A stretch of DNA of 64,000 bases from Alopecurus myosuroides (taxonomy: Eukaryota > Streptophyta > Magnoliopsida > Poales > Poaceae): contig JAPCYS010003251.1 of assembly GCA_028641055.1 (NCBI GenBank), forward strand, positions 1-64,000, in the 5' to 3' direction. Each line of letters starts with the position of its first letter. The stretch's first letter is position 1. The translations under genes were made by a program, and so were the position numbers. The notes under the pieces were generated by a model, which was not told where the DNA came from, did not search any database, and worked only from the letters and a program-made list of their open reading frames with translations. This document shows, one piece after another, positions 45,145 to 54,633 of the stretch.

Positions 45145-46241
45145 CTATGGTAGCGGGGGAACAAGCTCCTTGCTGGAAGCACCTGGTACTGGTCCTACTT
45201 CATGTTCCTTTGTTGTCATCATATCATCAAATTTAAGTCTCATAGCTGGATTCGGTATCCCCTCTCTTCCTGCAACTATAACTTCTCTACTTGTGTCCTC
45301 TACCTTTTCAGTGGGCTCGAGGTCGTGTCACTGATTTCTTCTTCGTCCTCTTCCATGTCAGCCGAGCTACGCTTACAAGCAAACGGTTCCGCATCCCTTC
45401 CCCTACCTCTTCCTCCAAACCTGCCAGATATACCATCTCGGAAAGCAAACTGACCCGACTGAATCCTCCTTTTAGCAAAAAGCCATTTACCATATTGAAG
45501 AGATTTCAGATCATGGACACCGTCACCACATTCTTCCAGACCGTGGCCCATAATTCCACAAACATCACAAAAATATCAAATCTTTTCGTACTTTACGTGC
45601 ATGAGGTCTCGTTTCCCTCCAACATTGAGCGGTACAAAACAAATTAAAGGTGCTTGAACATCAATACTTGCTCGAACCATTACATAATCACCTTCAAAGT
45701 AGCGTGTTGGTTTCATCTCCACACTTACAACCTTACCAATTCTCCTAGCCAGCTCATCAACTACCTTGTTCACTCGATATAGCTCAGGTATCGCATGTAT
45801 TTGGGCCCAAATATTTGTCCGAACTAGCTTCACCTCTCTTGGATTGCATAAACTATCATACTTAGCTATCACCGCTACTAGCTTCTTAAACAGCCAAGGA
45901 CCCTGCAGCATTACCTCGTTCCAATCGCCAAGGCAGAAGAATTTGAAGGTAAATATGTTATCATCAACTTCTCACATCTCTGGTTCATGTGCTAAGCCCC
46001 AGATTCCTCGGAGAGTATCGAACACCGCCGATGCCGAGACCGGTTTTGATGTATGCACCCGAGCAACCGCCAGCCATCTAGATTGTCTCTTTAGGTCCTT
46101 CAGATCTTCAACTCCGATGCACACATCATCGAGTTCTCCTTCGCGAAGCTCCAGATTTTGCATCGCGCGAGCAAGAGCCTCATCTCCCTCTCCTCTTTTG
46201 GTTCCTCCAATGGATCTCTCCGCCGAAGAGGTCATGGCCAC
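45145..46241 (-). pseudogene. DUF4283 / zinc-knuckle (zf-CCHC_4) protein, decayed
   Basis: The frame starts MAMTSSAERSIGGTKRG at 46241. It has a DUF4283-type domain (RWLAVARVHTSKPVSA to GPWLFKKLVAVIAKYD, then IWAQIHAIPELYR) and a CX2CX4HX4C zinc knuckle (CDVCGIMGHGLEEC). In-frame TGA codons are at 45972-45974 and 45576-45578. After SPLK near 45305 the frame must shift by one to continue to the TAG at 45145-45147. Such proteins are gag-like ORF1 products of plant LINEs and related orphan genes. No reverse transcriptase follows, because E3 begins just downstream. It is either a truncated LINE or a decayed orphan gene. Confidence 0.7.
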
Positions 46242-46261
46242 CGCATTGATCGGTTAGGGCA

Positions 46262-46586
46262 CTTCCCGAGCAACCCTAGATCGAAAGAAAACACAGGTTC
46301 CGTTGTCGGGTAGAGCTTTTTATGATCCCTAGATGTTCTCCCGGAGAAGAGGAGTCCAATCCTGTCTCAGACCGCAGAAGGAACTTGAAAATCTCACTTC
46401 GGGACGGAAATCGCCGGAGGAGCCTAAAACCCTAGTTTCCTAGGTCGTGTCGAGCCTAAAACCCTAGTTTCCTAGGTCGTGTCGTGAATGGTTAGTTCGC
46501 GGATTTCTTCTTCACACAAAGGCACGAAACGCCCGAACTCTTTTTGTCCCTTTCAAAAAAAAATGGATCATCATCTCTGTCGGCAC
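46262..46586. other. Upstream region of the DUF4283 pseudogene
   Basis: No gene is seen. A 31-bp unit (AGCCTAAAACCCTAGTTTCC and flank) is repeated twice in tandem at about 46422-46485, each with an AAACCCTA telo-box-like motif. It is probably the old promoter/leader of the minus-strand gene. Confidence 0.5.
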
Positions 46587-46724
46587 TTTCTCCGCCTCAT
46601 ATTAATTTTCTTAAAGTTGGACAAAATTAGATGTATCTAATAATGCACTAAAATATTTTTAGATATTCATTTCTATCCAACTTTAAGACAATTAAATTAA
46701 TACTCCGTATGAGACGGAGGGAGC
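46587..46724. mobile_element. Stowaway-type MITE
   Basis: The right end GAGACGGAGGGAG and the degraded left end CTCCGCCTCAT are inverted, and the flanking ATTAATTTTCTTAAAGTTGGA and its complement extend the inverted repeat. It is about 138 bp with no coding capacity. The CTCCCTCCGT terminus is that of grass Stowaway (Tc1/mariner) MITEs. Confidence 0.75.
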
Positions 46725-47290
46725 ACATTCTTTCAGCGGAACTCAAAATCCTATTCTCTTTACTCGCTGACTGGATTATCTGGAGCAATCTAAGGTAGCT
46801 GCTGCTGGCCTAGGTGTACGTGTACCATACCGACGTGTGTGTCGACAGCTAGCGCTCCTCCGACAACGACAGTCGCCGACGTACCCCTACCGAGAACCGA
46901 GAAACCGTGTGGGTTCCCATCCGCTGGACACTCGTCGCATCGTCACTCGTGCACGGTGCACCGGTATTCCTATTCCTATTCCTATTCCAGCGTCGATTTG
47001 TCAAGCGCAAGCCAACAAGAACAAGTTCTCCGGAACACCTGATCGCTTTCAGCCATGTCGACGGATGCCCTTCTGCGAACTTGGGTCCAAGAAATCTGCG
47101 AAACCCGACCGGCACGTTGTGTAGTCGCCGTTCCCCTGCGTACGGTTCAACCCTCCAAGTCGTTGATCGACGTCTACATATACCCACCACCAACCCTGGT
47201 CTTCTTCCTCCCAAGCTCACACCGCTCCCCAAAGTGCACCTGCAAACTGTAGTGATCGATCACTAGAACTAGAACTAGTGAGCTCCGGAC
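46725..47290 (+). promoter_or_regulatory. Promoter region of the second ENODL gene
   Basis: From about 47030 it is recognisably homologous to 1-260 in front of the first ENODL gene, including CATGTCGACGGAT, CGACCGRCACGT-like and GACGTCTACATATACCC blocks. The TATA-like CATATAC is at 47177-47183. A small (ATTCCT)4 repeat lies at about 46965-46988. Confidence 0.6.
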
Positions 47291-48193
47291 ATGGCGACGT
47301 CTAACGGTCTAGCAGGGCTGCTCTGCTTCGCTCTCATGGCCGCGGCGGCGAGCGCCGCCACGCAGTTCCGGGTCGGCGGCGACAAAGGGTGGAGCGCGCC
47401 GGACGGGACCACCGAGCCGTACAACACCTGGTCCGGGAGGATGCGGTTCCGGATCGGAGACCAGCTGCGTAAGCTCAACTTCCACTGTTCCACACACACA
47501 CACACACGAATGAACCAAGGTTGATCATATAGCTAGTTTGACTGACGCGTGTTTCTGGCCTGGGTTTTTGCAGTGTTCGTGTACCCGAAGGACGCGGACT
47601 CGGTGCTCCTGGTGGACCAGGCCGCCTACAACGCCTGCAACACCACCACCTACATCACCAAGTTCGAGGGCGGCAGCACCGTCTTCACGCTCGACCGCTC
47701 CGGCCCCTTCTTCTTCATCAGCGGCAACCAGGCCGGCTGCACGGCCAACCAGAAGCTCATCGTCGTCGTGCTCGCCGCGGACCACACCGCGCCGGGTCCC
47801 TCGCCGATGCCTCCTTCGTCCATGCCGCCCATGTCAGCTGCGCCCGTGCCAAGCGCCTCGTTGCCTCCCTCCATGGCGCCGCCGTCCGGTGCGCCGATGC
47901 CGAGCCCGATGTTGCCTCCTGCCATGGCGCCGCCGTCCGGCACGCCGATGCCGAGCCCGATGTCGCCTGCCTCTGGTGCTCCTATGCCGACACCGGAATC
48001 CGCACCATCTCCGACAGGTTCGGCTCCAGGTGCTGCTCCAGGATCATCACCGGGTACCCCGGGAACACCAGGCTCTCCCCCGTCCGACACAACCAACGGG
48101 GCCAACTCGACTGGCAGCGGGGCCGCTCAGGTGACGGCAGGCCTAATCACCACGCTAGCAGCAGGTTTTGGTTTCGCCTTGCTTGCCATCTAA
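47291..48193 (+). CDS. Early nodulin-like protein (phytocyanin family), copy 2
   Basis: Exons 47291-47468 and 47574-48193 (GT-AG intron at the same codon as copy 1) give 265 aa. Layout: signal peptide to about residue 22, a plastocyanin-like domain with the two disulphide cysteines (NACNTT, AGCTAN) and no copper-ligand histidines, a Pro/Ser/Met-rich tail, and a hydrophobic GPI-signal-like end (ITTLAAGFGFALLAI). The domain is nearly identical to copy 1; the tail is shorter, with fewer MPSPM repeats. Promoter and 3' UTR are also shared, so this is the other half of a tandem duplication now separated by about 46 kb of transposons. Expected location: plasma-membrane outer face. Confidence 0.93.
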
Positions 48194-49000
48194 GTGCTGT
48201 TTGTGCGAGTGTAAATTGCGAGATGTCTCCTATACTGTACAGAGGATTCGCCCTGTATTTGTTTTCCGATGGTGGAACTATAATAAGAGATTTACAGTTT
48301 GAGCTACCAGGTTAAGAGCATTTCTAACCGTGACTAAAAATCGCGAAACTGTAAACTTTTTCAGTCCGTAAAAAAGTCTTTTTTTAGATTGAATTTGGCA
48401 ACAGCGGAACAGAACGAACAGAACTGCAAATCCGAGCGGTAAAACAGAATCCGCTCGTTCCGCCGCCTCAGAATTCAACCCTTAGACCCAAAAAAAAACA
48501 AATTTTAAGTATTCCAGCACAATTACATCGAATTCATCATAACAAGATTTCCTTTCTTATGTCATGTCACTTTTTAGTTAAGTCATCTATCTCATCCGGT
48601 TCATCATCATTATATTTTTCTCCTCGACAAAGAGCTTAGCCACGGACTTGTTCATTCCGGCTTTGGCTCTTATCTCTTCGATGGCGGTCTTACGAAACCC
48701 CTCTTCCCGGAGCACTTGCTACTCTTTGTCTTCTTCTCGGCCATCTCCTTCTTTGCTTTCAATGTCTTGGCCACCATAGCCTTATTTGAGAGCACCATAT
48801 GATATATCTTCTCCCTCAAGCTGGATGGCTCGGCTTGGTTCTTGAGCGTATCCTTGGTCTTCTTGTTACCATCGGGTCCATTCGTGTTTCTTCCTTCACT
48901 TGGGCCATCATCTTCGTCATCTTCCACTTCATCCCCTTTTTTGGATTCTTATTCTCTAAAGTTCCATTTCTCACTTCGTTAGAGCAATTTCCAACAATGA

Positions 49001-50047
49001 TGATGAGGTGTTGACCTCTTTGTTGGCCCGATCTTCACGAATCGACAAGAACGAACGAAGAACGCACGAAGAACGCGATGAACACGATGAACACGAGAGG
49101 GGGAATCGAGGGAAATCGAGGGCAAACGCGTGGAAACACAAAAGGGGGAAAGATAACTCGTGAAGCCTACGAGGGATCGCAAACCCAAGTCAACAACACG
49201 CTAATTGGAACCGTTTCTCTTACCGGCGGTCCACCGATCCAACAGAAGCCCAAAAGGGGAAGGTTGGCAAGCGCTACTAGAATCACTATGTGAGAGAGTA
49301 GCTCCTTGGAGAGATCTTGATACGATCCTAGATACACATCATAGGAGTAGTTCCTCAAAGAGGGATACAAGAGAGCTAAGCTCCAAATGTTCTAACTTCA
49401 ACTCTAACCCTAGATCTAGAATGGGGAGGACTATATATAGTCTAGTGCCAAAGGGGGTAGGTGGGAGGATAAGAATACAAGGGTCAAGGCCCCTAAAGTG
49501 GCACGCAGGCCGCGCAGGAGCGGAGGCTCCGGTGGTTTCCACCGGAGGTTCCGGTGGACCGAGCGGAGGCTCCGGTGGGGGTCCGGTGGTGGCTCCGTAG
49601 TCAGCTACCCGAAGGGGTTTTAGGCGGAGGCAGCACCGGAGGCTCCGGTGGCGAGCGTGGAGCGGAGGCTCCGGTGGAATCTCCGGAGGTTCCGCTGGGG
49701 CTCCGGTGCTGGCTCCGGTGGTGGCTCCGCTGTCATCCACCCGAAGGGCTTTTGGGCGGAGTCCGCACCGGAGGCTCCGGTAGCGAGCGTGGAGCGGAGG
49801 CTCCGGTGGGAACACCGGAGGTTCCGCCGCCTGGAGCTTCCCGCCTTCGTCTCCTTGCGCTGGTCCTGCCCGTTCGCCTTCCGCGTCTTCTTGGGCACCC
49901 GTAGAGGACTTGAACCTGAGCACACAAAGTGTTGAACCATGAGGTAGCGCACCATTCACCAAGTCACCGGAAACGTACGGAGATAGGAGTGAGTTCACCT
50001 TGTTGTGTATCGATGTTGTGCTTGGTGGAATACGGTGGGCTACATCA
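49001..50047 (-). repeat. 3' LTR of E4
   Basis: 1,047 bp. It contains two tandem units of about 130 bp made of CCGGAGGCTCCGG-like palindromic blocks (about 49520-49830) and a TATA-like ACTATATATAGT at 49432-49443. It has about 70 bp near 49456-49530 that the other LTR lacks. Confidence 0.92.
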
Positions 50048-53000
50048 TCTCCCCCCCCCCCTTGAAAAAGAGTCGTCCTCGACTCTCGTTCCATCCATAT
50101 GTGAGCGGGAGAAGGAATCTTGACGACGAAGATGTCGTTGAAGTTGAGCCGCTTGTCGAAGTCCATGTGACGGTATGCTCGCAGTGGGGGCGGCCCAAAG
50201 GTGATGAAGATCATGAAATGGCCCCCCGTGGATGGTTGAGGAAGATCTTGCGAGGCGGTGTAGTCGTTGAAGTTGAGCCTCTTATCGAAGATCATGCCAA
50301 GGTATGCTCGTGGAGGGTGTAGTCCAAAGACGATGATGATCTTGACATGATCCTCCATGGGTGGATGAGGATGAGCTTGCGGAAGCGGTAGAGTGTAGTC
50401 GTGGCGATCATTGTCGTTGACGCGCTTGTCGAACTCCAAGTGCATCTCGACGAAGGGGATGTAGACGTGGTAGTCATTGTCGTTGACGCGCTTGTCGAAC
50501 TCCAAGTACATCTTGACGTAGGGGATGTAGATGGAGAAGTCGTTGTCGTGGAGGTGCTTGTTGAACTCCATGCACATCTTGACATGTGGTATGTAGGCGT
50601 AGAAGGCATTGTCGTTGACGTGCTTGTCGTACTCCATGCACCTCTTGACATGTGGAATGTAGGCGTCGAAGGCGTTGATGTCGAAGTTCTTGTGACGCGC
50701 CGTGTAGATCTTGACTTGAGGAATGTGGATGGAGGATGCTTTGTCGTAGAAGCTCTTGTCAATCTCCATGTGGAGCATGATGAGCGGAAAGTGCTCCTTC
50801 CAACCCTTCAAGTCGGTGTCGATGTTCATGCGATGTGGAGAGCCTTGTATGTGGAGAAGGCGATGATGTCGAGGATGCTTGATAGGGTCACCAAATCTCT
50901 GCAAAATAGACAACAAAGATGGAGAGAAAGTTGGTAAGCCGTTAGTGTCAATAAGCACAAATGGGGTTTCGCTCTCAACTCTCATCTCACTTTTGGTGGC
51001 TAACAAGGCGAGGCCTCTACGAACACTCATGCTTTTTCCACTCATTATGGGCTTGTGGCTCTCACTCACGTGATGGTGGATCTCTCTCTCACCACTCATC
51101 TCACTAGAAGCTTGATAGGGGACACTAGGAGGCTCCAAAGTCTTGGCACAAGAGGTGTGCGGGTTTGTCGAGGCCGTTGCATTGCTTGGAGTCGGTAGTG
51201 TCATAGCATGTGGCGAGGAGGACTCGATCATCTCATCTCTTGGGTTGAGCTCCAATTGAGGAAAGGGTGGCTTTCTTGGAGGAGGAGGTAGGGTCATGGC
51301 TTGTGTCGAAGGAAGCTCCAACATCTCCGTGATGTGGTAGTGTAAGCCATGCCTTGTAGCATCCTCAAATGGTCGATGATGATGATGATGAAGATTTCCT
51401 TGGCAAGAATGGTGGCTTGAGCGTGGCCTTGTGGAGGTTGGCATGAGATGCGTTGAAGTCAAGCGGAGAGTGTCACCCAATTCGTCATTACCTCCATCAA
51501 TGATAGATGGGCCATTGACGCCGACTCTAGAGAGGTTGCATCGTTGGTCCTTATCTTGAGGATAGTCTTGAAGAACTCGTGTCAACACGCGCGATGAGTT
51601 CGCGGCCTCATTGCAATAGACGCTTTCGTCACCATTGGTCATGTCCAAGGAATTGAGAGCTAGTTGGTGCAAGGCATAGTATTGGCCTTCACTCATGTAT
51701 GCATGGTCCTTGCACCTTGTAACATTGAGGCAAACGGCGCTCAAGTCATTGTCTTCATGGCCTAGATGATGTGGTGCTTCATCCAATATGGGAGGAGAAT
51801 AATCATGGATGGCATCTCCATTTGACGCACCATCTTGGTCGCCGCCTTGGCAATCCCACATTATGTGACCATGGCCCTTGCAAATGGGGCATAAGAGGTC
51901 TTCATCTTGAAGGAGAGGGGAAAGTAGGATCATAGCATCCTTGCCTAGTGGTGGTCGAAGTGGGCGCTCATAGGGGTCCTCATCAAAGATGGGAAGTGAA
52001 GTAGCATGTTGAGCAATCCCACTTGATTGTTGTCGATGGTGGCGCTCAAAGGAGTCTTCCTCAAAGATGGGGAAAGACAAGCCATAGGGAGCATTCGCAC
52101 TCGCTTGATGTTGAGAAGGTGTCTCATTTGGGTCTTCATCAAAGATAGGCGGTGGAAGCTCAATTGGGTCATCCTCATTGGTTTGGCGATGGCGGTCATG
52201 ATGGAGAGGATGGCGTCGGTGGTCATTGTGGTGGAGTCGAGGGAGGCATTCACTAGAAGCCATGTCGAAGGCACCTTCTTGAGAATGGACTTGGTCTTGG
52301 TGGTCATTGTGGTGGTGACACACATTTTGCCTTGGAAGCCTTGAATGTGGCCAAGCACCATCCATGAAGCCATTTAGACCAATGTCATGAGTCGAGCATG
52401 GAGAAGGTGGATGATGAAGAATATCCGGTCGTAGAGGGTGATCTTGAAGAGGGTCACCACGGCCTTGTCGGTGTAGAGGTCGAGGAAGTGGTGATGGCGA
52501 GCGATGCTCAAACCAATGTCGTCGCGGAGCTTGTGGTGGAAGATGCGGTGAGGTGGGTGTACCACTCTCTTCCATGTGTCGATGATGATCATGGCGACGG
52601 TCTTGGTGATGAGCGTGGTGATGAGTGCGGGAAGCTTGTCGATGACGAAGCTTGCGGCGTTCCCGCACCTCATGTGTGGGATGACTCCGAAAGTCATTTG
52701 GATGCCTTGGCTTCTTGGCCTTCTCGCTAGATGGGGCCTCGATGATGTCCTTCTTGTGGCGCCGTCTAGATGTTGAGGATCTTGACGTGGCCAACTTGTC
52801 GGATTTCTTATCGTTGCGCCATCTTGAGGTTGAAGGTCGTTGTCGTGTCTTGGCCTTGGCATTCTCCTTGAAGTTCCTTGGTGGCGAGCATGAACCATCG
52901 GAGTTTCTTGACAATCGAAGCTTGGCGAGGAATTTCTTGTAAGTGAGCTCATCCATATCGGAGTCGAAGTAGCTTGGGGAGTCGTTGTTGGTGTCGTACT

Positions 53001-53388
53001 CCTTCATGGTTGTGGATGCGTTGTCGGTGTAGCATGGCTCCATCTCGTCATCCATGCTTGCGATGTCGTAGTTGTAGTAGTGGTTCATGTCGGTGGAGCT
53101 CATGGAGTCGAAGTCGGCGTGGTGGTTGTGGTACTCCTCCATGTCGATGACGCTTGGGGAGGAGTAGTCGGTGTAGAGCTCGACGTCGTGGTTGTAGTAG
53201 TGGTGGTGATCCACCATGTCATGCTCGTAGTAGGGGTCATCCACGATGTCGTGCTCGGAGTAGTGGTCGTCCACCACGTCATGCTCGTAGGAGTGGAGGT
53301 CCATGTCTAGCTCGTTGTAGTCGTAGTGGTCCATCATGGACTCATCATGATCATCATGGCCTCCAAAGTCTTCGCTCTCGCTATACAT
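49339..53388 (-). CDS. Single long ORF of E4 (D/H/Y-rich, zinc knuckle, 22-aa repeats)
   Basis: Open from MYSESEDFGGHDDHDE at 53388 (an upstream ATG at 53448 is also in frame) to 49339, about 1,350 codons with no stop. Order: an N-terminal Asp/His/Tyr-rich part with repeated YEHD-VDD blocks; a Lys/Arg/Ser-rich part (about residues 180-260); a His/Pro-rich part; four or five short motifs of type PIFDEDPxE; a CX2CX4HX4C zinc knuckle (CPICKGHGHIMWDC, near residue 500); a Ser/Pro/His-rich stretch; then repeated 22-aa units (YIPHVKMCMEFNK type) and two longer related units. The frame then runs through the polypurine tract into the 3' LTR for about 240 codons. The zinc knuckle suggests a gag-like RNA-binding role. 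The rest is not recognised. Confidence 0.7.
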   Translation of the reverse strand: MYSESEDFGGHDDHDESMMDHYDYNELDMDLHSYEHDVVDDHYSEHDIVDDPYYEHDMVDHHHYYNHDVELYTDYSSPSVIDMEEYHNHHADFDSMSSTDMNHYYNYDIASMDDEMEPCYTDNASTTMKEYDTNNDSPSYFDSDMDELTYKKFLAKLRLSRNSDGSCSPPRNFKENAKAKTRQRPSTSRWRNDKKSDKLATSRSSTSRRRHKKDIIEAPSSEKAKKPRHPNDFRSHPTHEVRERRKLRHRQASRTHHHAHHQDRRHDHHRHMEESGTPTSPHLPPQAPRRHWFEHRSPSPLPRPLHRQGRGDPLQDHPLRPDILHHPPSPCSTHDIGLNGFMDGAWPHSRLPRQNVCHHHNDHQDQVHSQEGAFDMASSECLPRLHHNDHRRHPLHHDRHRQTNEDDPIELPPPIFDEDPNETPSQHQASANAPYGLSFPIFEEDSFERHHRQQSSGIAQHATSLPIFDEDPYERPLRPPLGKDAMILLSPLLQDEDLLCPICKGHGHIMWDCQGGDQDGASNGDAIHDYSPPILDEAPHHLGHEDNDLSAVCLNVTRCKDHAYMSEGQYYALHQLALNSLDMTNGDESVYCNEAANSSRVLTRVLQDYPQDKDQRCNLSRVGVNGPSIIDGGNDELGDTLRLTSTHLMPTSTRPRSSHHSCQGNLHHHHHRPFEDATRHGLHYHITEMLELPSTQAMTLPPPPRKPPFPQLELNPRDEMIESSSPHAMTLPTPSNATASTNPHTSCAKTLEPPSVPYQASSEMSGEREIHHHVSESHKPIMSGKSMSVRRGLALLATKSEMRVESETPFVLIDTNGLPTFSPSLLSILQRFGDPIKHPRHHRLLHIQGSPHRMNIDTDLKGWKEHFPLIMLHMEIDKSFYDKASSIHIPQVKIYTARHKNFDINAFDAYIPHVKRCMEYDKHVNDNAFYAYIPHVKMCMEFNKHLHDNDFSIYIPYVKMYLEFDKRVNDNDYHVYIPFVEMHLEFDKRVNDNDRHDYTLPLPQAHPHPPMEDHVKIIIVFGLHPPRAYLGMIFDKRLNFNDYTASQDLPQPSTGGHFMIFITFGPPPLRAYRHMDFDKRLNFNDIFVVKIPSPAHIWMERESRTTLFQGGGGDDVAHRIPPSTTSIHNKVNSLLSPYVSGDLVNGALPHGSTLCVLRFKSSTGAQEDAEGERAGPAQGDEGGKLQAAEPPVFPPEPPLHARYRSLRCGLRPKALRVDDSGATTGASTGAPAEPPEIPPEPPLHARHRSLRCCLRLKPLRVADYGATTGPPPEPPLGPPEPPVETTGASAPARPACHFRGLDPCILILPPTPFGTRLYIVLPILDLGLELKLEHLELSSLVSLFEELLL
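50048..50064 (-). other. Polypurine tract of E4
   Basis: AAGGGGGGGGGGGAGA on the minus strand directly precedes the left LTR. Part of the long ORF reads through it (TLFQGGGG). Confidence 0.85.
50131..50806 (-). repeat. In-frame tandem repeats within the E4 ORF
   Basis: Six 66-bp units begin at 50411, 50477, 50543, 50609, 50675 and 50741 (plus-strand phrase TTGTCGTTGACGCGCTTGTC). Each codes for 22 residues with the core YIPxVKMxxEFDK and a linker VNDN. Two longer, related units of about 135 bp (50131-50410) carry FDKRLNFND. All changes between units keep the frame. Confidence 0.85.
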
Positions 53389-53448
53389 GGTTAGTGACAA
53401 GCGCAAATGTATATATGGAGTATGAGGACCTAGGAGCTCAAACCTCAC

Positions 53449-54631
53449 CTTTTAGCAAATGTTGGAAACTAGTGGACCAAGCCAAGAGAAACCGATAGCA
53501 AAAAGAATGAAGTGACTTGAGGTCGAAAGATCCCAAAAACACGCTCCAAAACACACACGGCTTATGGGTGGATGGCAATGGGTTAGAAAAGTGGCGAGAA
53601 AACGACAAATCAAAAGAAAAGTATGATGTAAAACGTGGAGAAGAAACAAAGAAAAGTTAGCACGCAAACCAAACCTAGTGGAGGAAAATGATATGGTGGA
53701 AACAAAACACACACACACACACACATGATAAATGGGGTTAGTGCGGCCAATGGACGAGCGGAGACGAAATGTACCTATCGAAGACTAAGCTCAATACCAC
53801 ACCAACGCAAGGAGGACGCTAGCTCGAACCGCAATTAACAAGAGGCAACAAGATTCGCAATGTGGCAACCGGTCACTCTCTTCTCTCTTGCAACTCAAAG
53901 CTAGGCATTCCTACAAATGATAGCAATTGGCATCGATCTTTGCTTCTTTTGGCTCTTTTTGCTTCTTGCTCTTTCTCCTCTCTTTTTTTTTTTGATTTTT
54001 CGCTTTTTGGTGGATGATGATTCCCAAATGCCAATGCCTACTCGAAGCTATCCTCTCACAAGCGCAAAACTCGCACTCTCGGTGCCACAATGCGATGCCA
54101 AGCGGTGTAAAAGAACTAGTCCAAGTAGGTAAGGAACACAATGGGGTGGGGTGGTTCAAGCGGAAGCAAGTTATACCTATGCGGTGGATGATCTCGGACT
54201 TGCGGCCGGTGGATGTCGATGTCGTGTGGATCCGATGATGTAGATGCGTAGGCGATGTCGATGGCGACGCGTAGGAACTTGCCTCACTCGAATCGGAGCA
54301 ACGACGACAAAGAAAAACAAGATACAAAATCTGTCCAAGAATCGAACAGCAGGATTTTTCTGAAATTTTTGCTCAAATTCGAAATTTCTCCCAAATCAAG
54401 AAATTTTTTGGACAAATTCAAGAATTGTGGCTGAATAGAAAGGTGGGGAATGGTTTTTGGCAACAAATCTATGAAACAAAACCACGAAAAACTCAACGAA
54501 TCAAGAGATCGGTCGAAATCCCTTTCGGCTATTTTTGGTCAAATTTTCGAATTTATGGTGGATAGAAGAAAAATTGGTGGTAGGGGAGGGGGTGGGGTGT
54601 CGGATTCGTGTCAATCTAGCTCTGGATACCA
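53449..54631 (-). other. 5' leader of E4 and primer-binding site
   Basis: The minus-strand PBS-like TGGTATCCAGAGC (about 54619-54631) resembles the initiator-Met site with one extra base. The remaining about 1.1 kb up to the ORF start has no long ORF on the element strand. Confidence 0.6.
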
Positions 54632-54633
54632 GA

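Noticed and set aside
50401..50937. A 178-codon plus-strand frame (MAIIVVDALVELQVHLDEGD) rich in Val/Asp.
   Set aside because: It is the antisense of the 66-bp repeats. The minus-strand frame is far longer, continuous with a zinc knuckle and in the element's sense direction.
53080..53310. Val/His/Gly-rich plus-strand frame opposite the N-terminus of the E4 ORF.
   Set aside because: It is a composition shadow of the D/H/Y-rich minus-strand codons.
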